DNA of 64,000 nt from Pseudomonas tohonis (GCF_012767755.2 NZ_AP023189.1:4714001-4778000); one strand, 5' to 3'; numbered from the stretch's first letter, positions 51,950 through 63,994 are shown. Translations and numbers: made by a program. The notes: generated from the letters alone by a model not told the origin.

Positions 51950-53719
51950 ATGTGCGGCATTTCTGGAGAGTTACGTTTCGACAAGCGACCCGCCGACCTG
52001 GCAGCGGTCGAACGCATAACCCATCACCTCGCCCCTCGCGGCCCCGACGCCTGGGGTTTCCACAGCCAGGGCCCCGTCGCCCTGGGCCACCGCAGGCTGA
52101 AGATCATGGACCTGTCCGACGGCTCGGCGCAGCCGATGGTCGAACCCGACCTGGGCCTGGCGATGAGCTTCAACGGCGCCATCTACAACTTCCCCGAGCT
52201 GCGTGAAGAGCTGCAGGCCCTCGGTTATCGCTTCCGCTCCGGCGGCGACACCGAGGTGCTGGCCAAGGCCTGGCACGCCTGGGGCAAGGACATGCTGCCC
52301 AAGCTCAACGGCATGTTCGCCCTGGGCATCTGGGAGCCGGGCAGCCAGCGCCTGTTCCTGGCCCGCGACCGCCTCGGCATCAAGCCGCTGTACCTGTCGC
52401 GTACCGCCAGCCGCCTGCGCTTCGCCTCCAGCCTGCCGGCGCTGCTCAAGGGCGGCGACATCGACGGCACCCTGGACGCCGAGGCGCTCAACCACTACCT
52501 CAGCTTCCACGCCGTGGTGCCGGCCCCGCGCACCCTGGTCAAGGGCATCGAGAAGCTGCCGCCGGCCAGCTGGATGATGATCGACGCCGAGGGCAATACC
52601 GACCAGGGCACCTGGTGGACCCTCGACTACGGCCACGGCGCCGAGGAAGCCGGGCTGCAGCTGGCCGACTGGCGCGACCTGCTGCTGGGCAGCCTGCGTG
52701 ACGCCGTATCCGTGCGCCAGCGCGCGGCCCGCGAGGTGGGCGTGCTGCTCTCCGGCGGTGTCGACTCCAGCCTGCTGGTGGGCCTGCTGGCCGAAGCCGG
52801 CGTCGAGGACCTGCTGACCTTCTCCATCGGTTTCCAGGATGCCGGCGGCGAACGCGGCGACGAATTCGAATACTCCGACCTCATCGCCCGCCGCTATGGC
52901 ACCCGCCATCACCAGCTGCGGGTCGGCGAGCACGAGATCATCGAGCAGCTGCCGGCGGCCTTCCGCGCCATGAGCGAGCCGATGGTCAGCCACGACTGCA
53001 TCGCCTTCTACCTGCTCTCCCGCGAGGTCTCGAAACACTGCAAGGTGGTGCAGAGCGGCCAGGGCGCCGACGAGCTGTTCGGCGGCTACCACTGGTACCC
53101 GCCGCTGGCCGACACCACCGACCCCTTCGCCACCTACCGCGCGGCGTTCTTCGACCGCAGCCACGCCGACTACCGCGACACCGTGCAGCCGGGCTGGCTC
53201 ACCGGGGACGTGGCCGGCGACTTCGTCCGCGAACACTTCGCCCGCCCCGGCGCCGAGGACCCGGTCGACAAGGCCCTGCGCCTGGACAGCACCATCATGC
53301 TGGTGGACGACCCGGTCAAACGCGTCGACAACATGACCATGGCCTGGGGCCTGGAAGCGCGGGTGCCCTTCCTCGACTACCGCGTGGTCGAGCTTTCCGC
53401 GCGCATCCCCTCGCGCTTCAAGCTGGGCGATGGCGGCAAGCAGGTGCTCAAGGAAGTCGCCCGCCAGGTCATCCCCCACGAGGTGATCGACCGGCCCAAG
53501 GGCTACTTCCCCGTGCCCGGCCTCAAGCACCTGCAGGGCAAGACCCGCGACTGGGTGCGCGAACTGCTGCTGGACCCGAGCCAGGATCGCGGCCTGTTCA
53601 ACACCGCCACCCTCGAACGCCTGCTGGCCAACCCCGGCGAAGACCTGACCCCGCTGCGCGGCTCCAAGCTGTGGCAGATGGCGGCGCTCAACCTCTGGCT
53701 CAACGAGCAGGGACTCTAA
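51950..53719 (+). CDS. asnO: N-acetylglutaminylglutamine amidotransferase
   Basis: Asparagine-synthase-like enzyme of 589 residues that makes the amide of the osmolyte N-acetylglutaminylglutamine (NAGGN). The N-terminal glutaminase has the nucleophile Cys2 (MCGISGEL) and the C-terminal synthetase domain the ATP loop LLSGGVDSSLLVGLLAEAG. The three-gene set with the two following genes is the conserved NAGGN 'trio', which separates it from AsnB of asparagine synthesis. Expected to be induced by osmotic stress. Confidence 0.93.
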   Translation: MCGISGELRFDKRPADLAAVERITHHLAPRGPDAWGFHSQGPVALGHRRLKIMDLSDGSAQPMVEPDLGLAMSFNGAIYNFPELREELQALGYRFRSGGDTEVLAKAWHAWGKDMLPKLNGMFALGIWEPGSQRLFLARDRLGIKPLYLSRTASRLRFASSLPALLKGGDIDGTLDAEALNHYLSFHAVVPAPRTLVKGIEKLPPASWMMIDAEGNTDQGTWWTLDYGHGAEEAGLQLADWRDLLLGSLRDAVSVRQRAAREVGVLLSGGVDSSLLVGLLAEAGVEDLLTFSIGFQDAGGERGDEFEYSDLIARRYGTRHHQLRVGEHEIIEQLPAAFRAMSEPMVSHDCIAFYLLSREVSKHCKVVQSGQGADELFGGYHWYPPLADTTDPFATYRAAFFDRSHADYRDTVQPGWLTGDVAGDFVREHFARPGAEDPVDKALRLDSTIMLVDDPVKRVDNMTMAWGLEARVPFLDYRVVELSARIPSRFKLGDGGKQVLKEVARQVIPHEVIDRPKGYFPVPGLKHLQGKTRDWVRELLLDPSQDRGLFNTATLERLLANPGEDLTPLRGSKLWQMAALNLWLNEQGL

Positions 53720-53732
53720 GGAGAGATTCGCG

Positions 53733-55490
53733 ATGAAATTCTTTACCAGCCAGCAGTACGTGCAGAGCCAGCGTCTGCTGCGCGGCCAGGCGCCCTCCTA
53801 CGAGCGCCTGCAGGCACGCCTGGCGGAAGAGCACAAGGACGAACAGGCCGAGCAGGTCCAGGTGCTGCATTGCGGCTGGGGCCGCCTGCTGCTGGGCCAC
53901 ACCTACCCGGACCCGGCGAGCCTGGCCCGCGAGCTGCTGGCCGAAAGCCCCGGCGAACGCGACATCGCCCTCTACGTGGCCGCGCCCCAGCAGGTGCTGG
54001 CCCAGGCCCCTCAGCAATTGTTCCTCGACCCCTCCGACACCCTGCGCTTATGGTTCACCGACTACCGCCCGGCGCGTCGGGCCTTCAGGGGCTTTCGCAT
54101 CCGTCGCGCCCACAGCGAGGAGGACTGGCAGGCCATCAGCCAGCTGTACCGCAGCCGCGGCATGCTGCCGGTGGACCAGGATGCGATCACCCCGCGCCAC
54201 CAGGGCGGCCCGGTGTACTGGCTGGCCGAGGACTCGGCCAGCAACCAGGTGGTCGGCAGCGTGATGGGCCTAAACCACCGCAAGGCCTTCCACGACCCGG
54301 AAGGCGGCTCCAGCCTCTGGTGCCTGGCGGTGGACCCGCAATGCAACCGCCCCGGCGTCGGCGAGGCACTGGTGCGCCACCTGATCGAGCACTTCATGAG
54401 CCGTGGCCTCGCCTACCTCGACCTCTCGGTGCTGCACGACAACCGCCAGGCCAAGGCGCTGTACTCCAAGCTCGGCTTCCGCGACCTGCCGACCTTCGCC
54501 ATCAAGCGCAAGAACGGCATCAACCAGCCCCTGTTCCTCGGCCCCGGCCCAGAAGAGGACCTCAACCCCTACGCGCGCATCATCGTCGACGAGGCCCACC
54601 GCCGCGGCATCGAGGTGCGCGTCGACGACGCCCGCGCGGGGCTCTTCAGCCTCAGCCAGGGCGGGCGCAGCGTGCGCTGCCGCGAATCGCTGTCGGACAT
54701 GACCAGCGCCGTCAGCATGACCCTGTGCCAGGACAAGACCCTCACCCACAGCACCCTGGCCCGCGCCGGCCTCAGCCTGCCGGCACAGCGCCTGGCCGGC
54801 ACGCCGGAGGAGAACGCCGCCTTCCTCGCCGAACATGGCGCCCTGGTGGTCAAGCCGGTGGACGGCGAGCAGGGCAATGGCGTGGCGGTGAACCTGCGCA
54901 GCGCCGCCGAGGTGGAAGCGGCCATCGACAACGCCCGGCGCTTCGACAGCCGCGTGCTGCTGGAGAGCTTCCACCAGGGCCACGACCTGCGCATCGTGGT
55001 GATCGGCTACGAAGTGGTCGCGGCGGCGATCCGCCGCCCGGCGGAGATCGTCGGCGACGGCCAGCGCAGCATCCGCTCGCTGATCGAGGCGCAGAGCCGC
55101 AGGCGCCAGGCCGCCACCGGTGGCGAAAGCCGCATCCCCCTCGACGACGAGACCGAACGCACCCTCAGGGACGCCGGCTACGGCTACGACGACGTGCTGC
55201 CCGAGGGCACCCACCTCGCCGTGCGCCGCACCGCCAACCTGCACACCGGCGGCACCCTGGAGGACGTCACCGGCATCCTCCACCCGAGCCTGGGCGAGGC
55301 GGCCGTGCGCGCCGCCCGCGCGCTGGGCATCCCGGTGGTGGGGCTGGACCTGCTGGTGCCCGCCGCCGACCAGCCCGACTACGTGTTCATCGAAGCCAAC
55401 GAGCGGGTCGGCCTGGCCAACCACCAGCCGCAGCCCACCGCCGAGCGCTTCATCGACCTGCTGTTCCCCCTCAGCCAGCCGCTGTCCTGA
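53733..55490 (+). CDS. ngg: N-acetylglutaminylglutamine synthetase (GNAT + ATP-grasp fusion)
   Basis: A 585-residue two-domain enzyme that makes the acetylated glutamine dipeptide of NAGGN. Residues ~100-270 are a GNAT acetyltransferase (LWCLAVDPQCNRPGVGEALVRHL carries the acetyl-CoA loop), residues ~290-575 an ATP-grasp ligase (VVKPVDGEQGNGVAVNL, then FIEANERVGLANHQPQ at the metal site) resembling cyanophycin/RimK-type enzymes. It lies 13 bp after asnO. Confidence 0.93.
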   Translation: MKFFTSQQYVQSQRLLRGQAPSYERLQARLAEEHKDEQAEQVQVLHCGWGRLLLGHTYPDPASLARELLAESPGERDIALYVAAPQQVLAQAPQQLFLDPSDTLRLWFTDYRPARRAFRGFRIRRAHSEEDWQAISQLYRSRGMLPVDQDAITPRHQGGPVYWLAEDSASNQVVGSVMGLNHRKAFHDPEGGSSLWCLAVDPQCNRPGVGEALVRHLIEHFMSRGLAYLDLSVLHDNRQAKALYSKLGFRDLPTFAIKRKNGINQPLFLGPGPEEDLNPYARIIVDEAHRRGIEVRVDDARAGLFSLSQGGRSVRCRESLSDMTSAVSMTLCQDKTLTHSTLARAGLSLPAQRLAGTPEENAAFLAEHGALVVKPVDGEQGNGVAVNLRSAAEVEAAIDNARRFDSRVLLESFHQGHDLRIVVIGYEVVAAAIRRPAEIVGDGQRSIRSLIEAQSRRRQAATGGESRIPLDDETERTLRDAGYGYDDVLPEGTHLAVRRTANLHTGGTLEDVTGILHPSLGEAAVRAARALGIPVVGLDLLVPAADQPDYVFIEANERVGLANHQPQPTAERFIDLLFPLSQPLS

Positions 55491-55531
55491 GCCCCGGGCC
55501 CACGGGCCCGGTTTCTCGCCAAGGAGACGCC

Positions 55532-56728
55532 ATGACTGCCAGAAAACTTCCCGAACCGGACATGAACTACCTGCGCCAGGTGCTCCTGGAGATGCTCGCC
55601 ATCCCCAGCCCCACCGGCTTCACCGACACCATCGTGCGCTACGTCGCCGAGCGCCTGGAGGAGATGGGCATCCCCTTCGAGCTGACCCGTCGCGGCACCA
55701 TCCGCGCCACCCTGCTGGGCCGGCAGAAGAGCCCCGACCGCGCGGTGGCGGCGCACCTGGACACCATTGGCGGCATCGTCCGCCAGATCAAGGACAACGG
55801 CCGCCTGGCCCTGGCCCCGGTGGGCTGCTGGTCCAGCCGCTTCGCCGAAGGCAGCCGCGTCAGCGTGTTCACCGACACCGGGGTGATCCGCGGCAGCGTG
55901 CTGCCGCTGCTCGCCTCCGGCCACGCCTTCAATACCGAAGTGGACAGCATGCCGATCAGCTGGGACCACATCGAACTGCGCCTGGACGCCTACAGCTCGA
56001 CCCGCGCCGACTGCGAGTCCCTCGGCGTGTGCATCGGCGACTTCGTCGCCTTCGACCCGCTGCCCGAGTTCACCGAGAGCGGCCACATCAGCGCCCGCCA
56101 CCTCGACGACAAGGCCGGCGTCGCCGCGCTGCTCACCGCGCTCAAGGGCATCACCGAGGCCAAGCTGGTGCCGCCCATCGACTGCCACCCGCTGTTCACC
56201 ATCACCGAGGAGATCGGCTCCGGTTCCGCCGGGGCGCTGCCGTGGGACGTCAGCGAATTCGTCGGCATCGACATCGCCCCGGTCGCCCCCGGCCAGCAGT
56301 CCAGCGAGCACGCCGTCAGCGTCGCCCTGCAGGACTCCGCCGGCCCCTACGACTACCACCTCTCGCGGCACCTGCTGAAGCTCGCCGAGAAGAACGTCAT
56401 ACCCGTCCGTCGCGACCTGTTCCGCTACTACCACAGCGATGCCCAGTCGGCGATCGCCGCCGGGCACGACACCCGCGCCGCCCTCCTCGCCTTCGGCTGC
56501 GACGCCACCCACGGCTACGAGCGCACCCACATCGACAGCCTGGAAGCCATGACCCGCCTGCTGGGCGCCTACATGATGAGCCCGCCGGTGTTCGCCAGCG
56601 ACGCCGACGCCGCGCAGAACTCCCTGGAGCCGTTCAGCCATCAGCTGGAACACACCGCGCAGATGGAAAACGACACCCGCGTACCGACTGTCGGAAGTCT
56701 CGTCGGCAAGGGCGAAAGCGACGCTTGA
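55532..56728 (+). CDS. M42-family hydrolase of the NAGGN system
   Basis: A 398-residue zinc aminopeptidase/hydrolase of the M42 type; metal and catalytic residues are in AAHLDTIGGI, HLDDKAGVAALLTAL, FTITEEIGSGSAG and GIDIAPVAPGQ. As the third gene of the conserved trio it probably breaks down or edits the N-acetylated dipeptide amide when osmolarity falls; this is inferred from association. The frame is open far upstream inside ngg, but the ATG preceded by AAGGAG is the start. Confidence 0.9.
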   Translation: MTARKLPEPDMNYLRQVLLEMLAIPSPTGFTDTIVRYVAERLEEMGIPFELTRRGTIRATLLGRQKSPDRAVAAHLDTIGGIVRQIKDNGRLALAPVGCWSSRFAEGSRVSVFTDTGVIRGSVLPLLASGHAFNTEVDSMPISWDHIELRLDAYSSTRADCESLGVCIGDFVAFDPLPEFTESGHISARHLDDKAGVAALLTALKGITEAKLVPPIDCHPLFTITEEIGSGSAGALPWDVSEFVGIDIAPVAPGQQSSEHAVSVALQDSAGPYDYHLSRHLLKLAEKNVIPVRRDLFRYYHSDAQSAIAAGHDTRAALLAFGCDATHGYERTHIDSLEAMTRLLGAYMMSPPVFASDADAAQNSLEPFSHQLEHTAQMENDTRVPTVGSLVGKGESDA

Positions 56729-56790
56729 AGGCCACCTCACATAAAGGCAAAGTGCCAGGCCACGGGTGATAAAAACAATGGGGTGAAAGG

Positions 56791-59547
<2,757 letters not shown>

Positions 59548-59615
59548 GGCGACGCCCGCGCATGGCGTCGCGGCGGTCATCGCGCTAGGATCGCCGCCTG
59601 CCCCCGAGGTCCATC

Positions 59616-59858
59616 ATGCTGATTCCCCACCACCTGCTCGAAGCCGACACCCTGACCCGCCTGATCGAGGACTTCGTCACCCGCGACGGCACCGACAACG
59701 GCGACGAGACCCCGTTGGAAACCCGCGTCGCCCGCGTCCGCCATGCCCTGGAAAAGAAGCAGGCGGTGATCGTCTTCGACCCCGACAGTCAGCAATGCCA
59801 GCTGATGCTGCGCAGCGAAGTGCCGAAGGAATTGCTCGAGTCCGGCGAAGACGAGTAG
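59616..59858 (+). CDS. YheU family protein (UPF0270)
   Basis: An 80-residue acidic protein of the UPF0270 family: MLIPHHLLEADTLTRLIEDF at the start, VRHALEKKQAVIVFDPDSQQ in the middle. Function unknown. It ends at a strong hairpin shared with the convergent VOC gene. Confidence 0.9.
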   Translation: MLIPHHLLEADTLTRLIEDFVTRDGTDNGDETPLETRVARVRHALEKKQAVIVFDPDSQQCQLMLRSEVPKELLESGEDE

Positions 59859-59860
59859 CC

Positions 59861-59897
59861 CCACGGGGCGGAGCCGGTGCCCGGCCCCGCCCCGTGG
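59861..59897. terminator. Bidirectional hairpin between convergent genes
   Basis: Perfect 11-bp arms CCACGGGGCGG and CCGCCCCGTGG with a 15-base loop that can also pair internally. It lies immediately after the YheU stop codon and just before the end of the VOC gene. No T-run on either side, so it may act with Rho or as a 3' stabiliser. Confidence 0.6.
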
Positions 59898-59903
59898 CGC
59901 GCC

Positions 59904-60314
59904 TTACCGGTCCTTCTCGCAGTTGACCATCCACGGCACGCCGAAGCGGTCTTCGAACATGCCGAAGCGGGCGGCCCAGAAGGTCGCCTCCAGCGGCATC
60001 TGCACCTTGCCACCGGCCGAGAGCGCGGCGAACACGCGCTCGGCTTCCTCGATGGAATCGACGTTGAGCGACACCGAGCAACCGCGGATGCCGTCGTAGG
60101 GGTGTTCCGGCGTGGTGTCCGAGGCCATCAGCGACTGGTCGCCGAGGCAAAGGCAGGCGTGGATGGCGCGGTCATGGAACTGCGCGGGCACGTGCTCGGC
60201 CGCCGGGGATTCGCCGAAACTCATCACCTGCAGCTCGCCGCCCAGGGTCTGGTGGTAGAACTCGAAGGCCTCGCGGCAGTTGCCGGCGAAGATCAGGTAG
60301 GCGTTGATTCGCAT
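59904..60314 (-). CDS. VOC family protein (PhnB-like)
   Basis: A 136-residue glyoxalase/dioxygenase-fold protein: MRINAYLIFAGNCREAFEFY, LMASDTTPEHP and WAARFGMFEDRFGVPWMVNC are the conserved blocks of the PhnB/3-demethylubiquinone-like subgroup. No substrate can be assigned. It follows the YCII-type gene by 10 bp in the same direction; the two families are often found together, sometimes with an ECF sigma factor, which is absent here. Confidence 0.87.
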   Translation of the reverse strand: MRINAYLIFAGNCREAFEFYHQTLGGELQVMSFGESPAAEHVPAQFHDRAIHACLCLGDQSLMASDTTPEHPYDGIRGCSVSLNVDSIEEAERVFAALSAGGKVQMPLEATFWAARFGMFEDRFGVPWMVNCEKDR

Positions 60315-60324
60315 GGTCGTCTCC

Positions 60325-60756
60325 CTACTGCGGCTTGCCGGTGGCCATCTGGGCGCGCTGGCGTTCTTCCTGCTCACGCAGCTCGGGCGTGAATTCGGCG
60401 CCGAAGTCCTCGGCGGTGAAGATCTGGCGGATCTCGATGTCCGAGTCCCCGGTCATCGGGTTGGGGCAACGCTTGACCCACTCGATGGCCTTCTCCAGGG
60501 ATTCCACTTCCCAGATCCAGTAGCCGGCGACCAGCTCGCGGGTCTCGGCGAAGGGGCCGTCGGTCACCGTGCGGCTGCTGCCGGAGAAGGTCACCCGCGC
60601 GCCTCGGGAACTGGGGTGCAGCCCTTCGCCCGCCTGCATGATGCCGGCGTCGATCAGCTCCTGGTTGTACGCGCCCATCGCGGCGAGCAGCTCCTCGCTG
60701 GGCATTTCGCCGGCTTCGGATTCCTTCGTTGCCTTGACCATCACCATGAATCGCAT
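60325..60756 (-). CDS. YCII-related (DGPF domain) protein
   Basis: A 143-residue protein with the DGPF motif (TVTDGPFAETRELVAGYWIW) and MRFMVMVKATKESEAG start of the YCII-related family, a ferredoxin-like fold of unknown activity. The C-terminus is extended by a charged helix (REQEERQRAQM). The start is chosen over one 18 residues upstream; GGAG precedes it. Confidence 0.88.
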   Translation of the reverse strand: MRFMVMVKATKESEAGEMPSEELLAAMGAYNQELIDAGIMQAGEGLHPSSRGARVTFSGSSRTVTDGPFAETRELVAGYWIWEVESLEKAIEWVKRCPNPMTGDSDIEIRQIFTAEDFGAEFTPELREQEERQRAQMATGKPQ

Positions 60757-61056
60757 CGTGTCGCTCCTTCTGTCAGGTTTCATGCCCGCCAGGCTGGCGG
60801 TTCTGTCCATTAGTCGAACGGGCTTCGCGGGTTTCGACAGCCCTCGAAAAAAATTTCACGTACATCGAGTGCCGCGTGGATGCACGCGGGCGCGGAGGCG
60901 AATCACAGCTTAGTGGGTGTTGGGAATCACGCAGCTGACAGGAGGGTCGGAACGCCGGACGGCGCCCCGTGGATGCGCGATTGGAGCCTCCTGCCAGCGC
61001 CGCGAACGTCCACCGCCAGGAAACCAGCCGGATGAGCGGGGAAAACCCGCCACCCT
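60757..61056. other. Intergenic region upstream of the YCII gene
   Basis: About 300 bp between the phoQ stop and the YCII-type gene. It contains an AT-rich part near 60840-60865 with an A-run, and no gene, palindrome or repeat strong enough to call. Confidence 0.3.
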
Positions 61057-62430
61057 TCAGTGCAACGGCAGGCGGATGCGGAACTCGGCGCCGCCGAGGC
61101 TGGAGTCGTCCAGGGCCAGCTCGCCGTCGAAGCTCTCGACGATGTCGCGGACCACGGCGGTGCCGATGCCCTGGCCGGGGTGCTGGGCGTCGAGGCGCTC
61201 GCCGCGTTTGAGGATGCGCGCCCGCTGGTCCACCGGCACGCCGGGGCCGTCGTCCTCCACCCGCAGCTCGCAGAAGCCGGCGCCCTGCACGGCGCTGACG
61301 CGGATGCGCCCGAGGCACAGGCGGTAGGCGTTCTCCAGCAGGTTGCCGAGCAGCTCCAGCAGCGCGCCCTGCTCCACCGGCACCTCGAGGGCGGGGTCGA
61401 AGGCGCGTTCGACCTGCACCTTCTTGTCGCGGTAGACCTTGTCCAGCGCCTCGCAGAGCAGGTCGAGCAGCGGCGCCAGGCGCACGCGGTGGCGCACCAG
61501 GCCGCTCTTGCGCAGGGTGGCGCGCTGCAACTGGTAGTCGACCTGCTGGCTCATGCGCTCGATCTGGCTGCGCAGCACGTGCGCCTGCTCGGGGTTGGCC
61601 GACTTGTTGATGGTCTCGCTGACGCCCTGCAGCACCGAGAGCGGGGTCTTCAGGCTGTGGGCCAGGTCGTCGAGGGAATTGCGGTAGCGCTCGCGCTGCT
61701 GGCGTTCGCTTTCCAGCAGGCGGTTGAGCGAGCCGGTCAGGCGCAGCAGTTCGCGCGGGTGCTCCTCGCTGAGGGAGTCGCGGGCGCCGGCTTCCACCTG
61801 GTCCAGCTCCTCGCTGAGCCGGCGCAGGCTGCGAAAGCCCCAGGTGAGGCCGAACCACAGCAGGGTCAGGAGCAGCAGCAGCGCGGCGCCGAGCCAGAGG
61901 TAGAGCTGGTGGACGAAGCCGTCGTGCATCACCTGGTAGTCGCTCATCGGCTGCATGGTGACCACGCTGAAGGCGGCGGCCTGGCCGCGCAGCAGGTCGA
62001 TCTCCACGTCGTAGACGAAGAACTCGCGGCCGCGCGCATCGTGCACGCGGGTGAACTCGTGGCCACGGCCGTCGTAGCGCGGCTCGTAGTGCACGGTCTC
62101 GTCGGTGGAGGAGCGTGACTGCCAGACCAGCCGGCCTTCGCTGTCGTAGATGTAGCCGAGCTGGGTGGCGTCGAGGTTGTCGAATTCCTCGTCGGGCAGC
62201 TTGTCCGGCATGTCCAGGCGGCCATCGACGATGCGCGCGGCGGCGATCAGGGCACTGGCGTCGGCAGCCAGGCGCTTCTCGATGGCCTGGTCGAGGGCGT
62301 AGTCGAAGGCGCTGCGCAGCAGGGGCAGCAGCACCAGCATGAACAGCACCGCGAGCGCCGTGGCGCCCAGCATCAGGCGCAGGCGCAGGGAGAACCCGGC
62401 GCGGCGGCGGGGGCCGGCGGCGCGACTCAA
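61057..62430 (-). CDS. phoQ: Sensor histidine kinase PhoQ
   Basis: Magnesium/cationic-peptide-responsive kinase, 457 residues. Helix at ~18-38, an acidic periplasmic sensor (~40-170; MPDKLPDEEFDNLDATQLGY), helix ~175-198, HAMP-like region, HisKA with His258 in LDDLAHSLKTPLSVLQG, and an HATPase with VEDDGPGVP and GQGIGTAVV. Its ATG overlaps the phoP stop by 4 bp. Named from similarity to Pseudomonas PhoQ and from the oprH-phoP-phoQ order. Confidence 0.93.
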   Translation of the reverse strand: MSRAAGPRRRAGFSLRLRLMLGATALAVLFMLVLLPLLRSAFDYALDQAIEKRLAADASALIAAARIVDGRLDMPDKLPDEEFDNLDATQLGYIYDSEGRLVWQSRSSTDETVHYEPRYDGRGHEFTRVHDARGREFFVYDVEIDLLRGQAAAFSVVTMQPMSDYQVMHDGFVHQLYLWLGAALLLLLTLLWFGLTWGFRSLRRLSEELDQVEAGARDSLSEEHPRELLRLTGSLNRLLESERQQRERYRNSLDDLAHSLKTPLSVLQGVSETINKSANPEQAHVLRSQIERMSQQVDYQLQRATLRKSGLVRHRVRLAPLLDLLCEALDKVYRDKKVQVERAFDPALEVPVEQGALLELLGNLLENAYRLCLGRIRVSAVQGAGFCELRVEDDGPGVPVDQRARILKRGERLDAQHPGQGIGTAVVRDIVESFDGELALDDSSLGGAEFRIRLPLH

Positions 62431-63104
62431 CGGCAGCGCTCGGTGAACAGGTAGCCCTGGCCGCGCACCGTCTCGATGGGCTTGAAGCCGTGCTCGCCCT
62501 CCAGCTTGCGACGGATGCGCCCCACCAGCACCTCGATGACGTTGGGGTCGCGCTCCTCGTCGCCGGGGTAGAGCTGCTCCATCAGCCGCTCCTTGGCCAC
62601 CACCTGCTGGTGATGGCGCATGAGGTATTCGAGGATGCGGTATTCGTAGGCGGTCAGCGCCATGGGCGCGCCGTCGACCTGCGCCTGCTTGCGGTTGAGG
62701 TCGAGCAGCAAGGGGCCGGCCTCGATGGTGGACTGGACGAAGCCCGAGGAGCGCCGCAACAGGGCATTGAGGCGCGCCTCCAGCTCTTCGAACTGGAACG
62801 GCTTGACCACGTAGTCGTCGGCACCGGCGGCCAGGCCTTCGACCTTGTCCTGCCAGTTGCCGCGCGCGGTGAGGATGAGGATGGGAAAGACCTTGTCGCT
62901 GCTGCGCAGCTGGCGGATGAGGTCCAGGCCGCTCATGCCGGGCAGGCCCAGGTCGATCACCGCCAGGTCGTGGTGGAACTCCTTGGCGCGGTACAGCGCC
63001 TCTTCGGCATCGGCCACCGCGTCGACCACATGCCCCTGCTCGCCGAGGCGCGTATGGAGGTGATGGCGCAGCAGCGCCTCGTCTTCCACAACCAGCAATT
63101 TCAT
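62427..63104 (-). CDS. phoP: Response regulator PhoP
   Basis: OmpR-type regulator of 225 residues with receiver (Asp51 in LAVIDLGLPGMSG) and winged-helix domains (MALTAYEYRILEYLM ... NVIEVLVGRIRRKLE). Controls oprH-phoPQ and lipid A/polymyxin resistance genes under low magnesium. The start MKLLVVEDEALLRHHL is preceded by GAGG at 9 bp; ATGs two or 17 codons upstream are less well placed. Lies 54 bp after oprH. Confidence 0.96.
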   Translation of the reverse strand: MKLLVVEDEALLRHHLHTRLGEQGHVVDAVADAEEALYRAKEFHHDLAVIDLGLPGMSGLDLIRQLRSSDKVFPILILTARGNWQDKVEGLAAGADDYVVKPFQFEELEARLNALLRRSSGFVQSTIEAGPLLLDLNRKQAQVDGAPMALTAYEYRILEYLMRHHQQVVAKERLMEQLYPGDEERDPNVIEVLVGRIRRKLEGEHGFKPIETVRGQGYLFTERCR

Positions 63105-63158
63105 CTGCATTTCCTCAGGCAAGGGCCGGGCACTGGGCCCGGCCGTGCGTGGCACTGG

Positions 63159-63764
63159 TCAGAACTTGTAGCTGGCGCCCAGGTAGGCCTGCGAGCTGCT
63201 GTGCAGGTCCAGCGAGCCGAGCTTGTCGCCGCCGTGGGGCGCGACTTCGGTACTGGCGTTGGTGCGCAGGTAACGATAGCCGGCCTCGATGGAGGTGTTC
63301 TTGTTCAGCTGCTGGAGGATACCGGCCTGCAGGCCCGCTGCGTAGCCGATGTCGCTGTCGCGGCGCATGCCGGTGCCGTCCTGCTCCAGCTTGACCAGGC
63401 CCAGGGTGGCACCACCGAACAGCTTGGTGTTGTTGTCACCCAGGGGCAGGAAGACGTCGTAGCTGCCGAGCAGGTTCTGCTGGCGCAGCTTGTTGCCGCG
63501 GTCGGTGTCCGAGAAGTTCTCGTAGGTGGCGTAGTAGCGGCCGTTGTCATCCATCTGGCCGGCGCGCACGCCCCAGGTCCCGGTCTTGTGGATCACCTTG
63601 TCCAGGCTCGGGTCACCGAGGTTGGCGTTGAGCGCCGAGGAGTTCTGGATGTTGTTGTTGGTCTGGCCCCAGGTGAGGCCGATGAACGGGTCGGCGGCCT
63701 GGGCGGACGCAGCGGCGAAGGTCAGGCCGGCGGCGATGAAGAGGGGGTTCAGGATGGCTTTCAT
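63159..63764 (-). CDS. oprH: Outer membrane protein OprH
   Basis: An eight-stranded outer-membrane barrel of 201 residues that binds LPS and takes the place of stabilising divalent cations. Signal peptide 1-23 (ends AAASAQA), then alternating amphipathic strands, ending in the aromatic C-terminus SYKF expected for Bam-dependent insertion. First gene of the oprH-phoP-phoQ operon, with PhoP direct repeats 65-103 bp upstream. Confidence 0.93.
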   Translation of the reverse strand: MKAILNPLFIAAGLTFAAASAQAADPFIGLTWGQTNNNIQNSSALNANLGDPSLDKVIHKTGTWGVRAGQMDDNGRYYATYENFSDTDRGNKLRQQNLLGSYDVFLPLGDNNTKLFGGATLGLVKLEQDGTGMRRDSDIGYAAGLQAGILQQLNKNTSIEAGYRYLRTNASTEVAPHGGDKLGSLDLHSSSQAYLGASYKF

Positions 63765-63828
63765 GAGGCGTTCCTCCGATGGATTTCGATTCGTGCTTGA
63801 ACACGGGAGCCATCTTGCCGGCGGGGCA

Positions 63829-63867
63829 CTGAACAGCCCCTGAACCCTCTCTGAACCTCGGCTGAAC
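63829..63867 (-). promoter_or_regulatory. PhoP box array upstream of oprH
   Basis: On the minus strand GTTCAG occurs four times, at 63867-63862, 63856-63851, 63845-63840 and 63834-63829, with exactly 5 bp between copies, an 11-bp period. PhoP binds a pair of such hexamers; four in register make two adjacent (or three overlapping) sites. Confidence 0.85.
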
Positions 63868-63911
63868 GATCTGGAATGGACGCAAGGACGCGCGCGGGGT
63901 TCGGCACACAC

Positions 63912-63947
63912 CGTCATCCCCGCGAACGCAGGGACCCACTGGATGCG
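63912..63947. repeat. Short dispersed repeat (CGTCATCCCCGCGAACGC type)
   Basis: The sequence CCGTCATCCCCGCGAACG followed by GGGACCCACTGGAT resembles a widespread proteobacterial extragenic repeat of the form CGTCATTCCCGCG...GCGGGAATCC. It lies between the PhoP boxes and the terminator at the right edge. Confidence 0.5.
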
Positions 63948-63959
63948 CCGCCCCGGGGC

Positions 63960-63994
63960 AAAAAAAAACGGGAGCCCCCACAAGGGCTCCCGTT
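63960..63994 (-). terminator. Intrinsic terminator of a gene beyond the right edge
   Basis: Arms AACGGGAGCCC and GGGCTCCCGTT (perfect, 11 bp) with a 6-base loop, followed on the minus strand by nine consecutive T. It must end a minus-strand transcript that starts outside the window. Confidence 0.85.

Noticed and set aside
53870..56727. 952-residue frame running through ngg into the M42 gene
   Set aside because: Only the part from 55532 is real; the upstream portion is an out-of-frame reading of ngg, rich in Arg/Pro.
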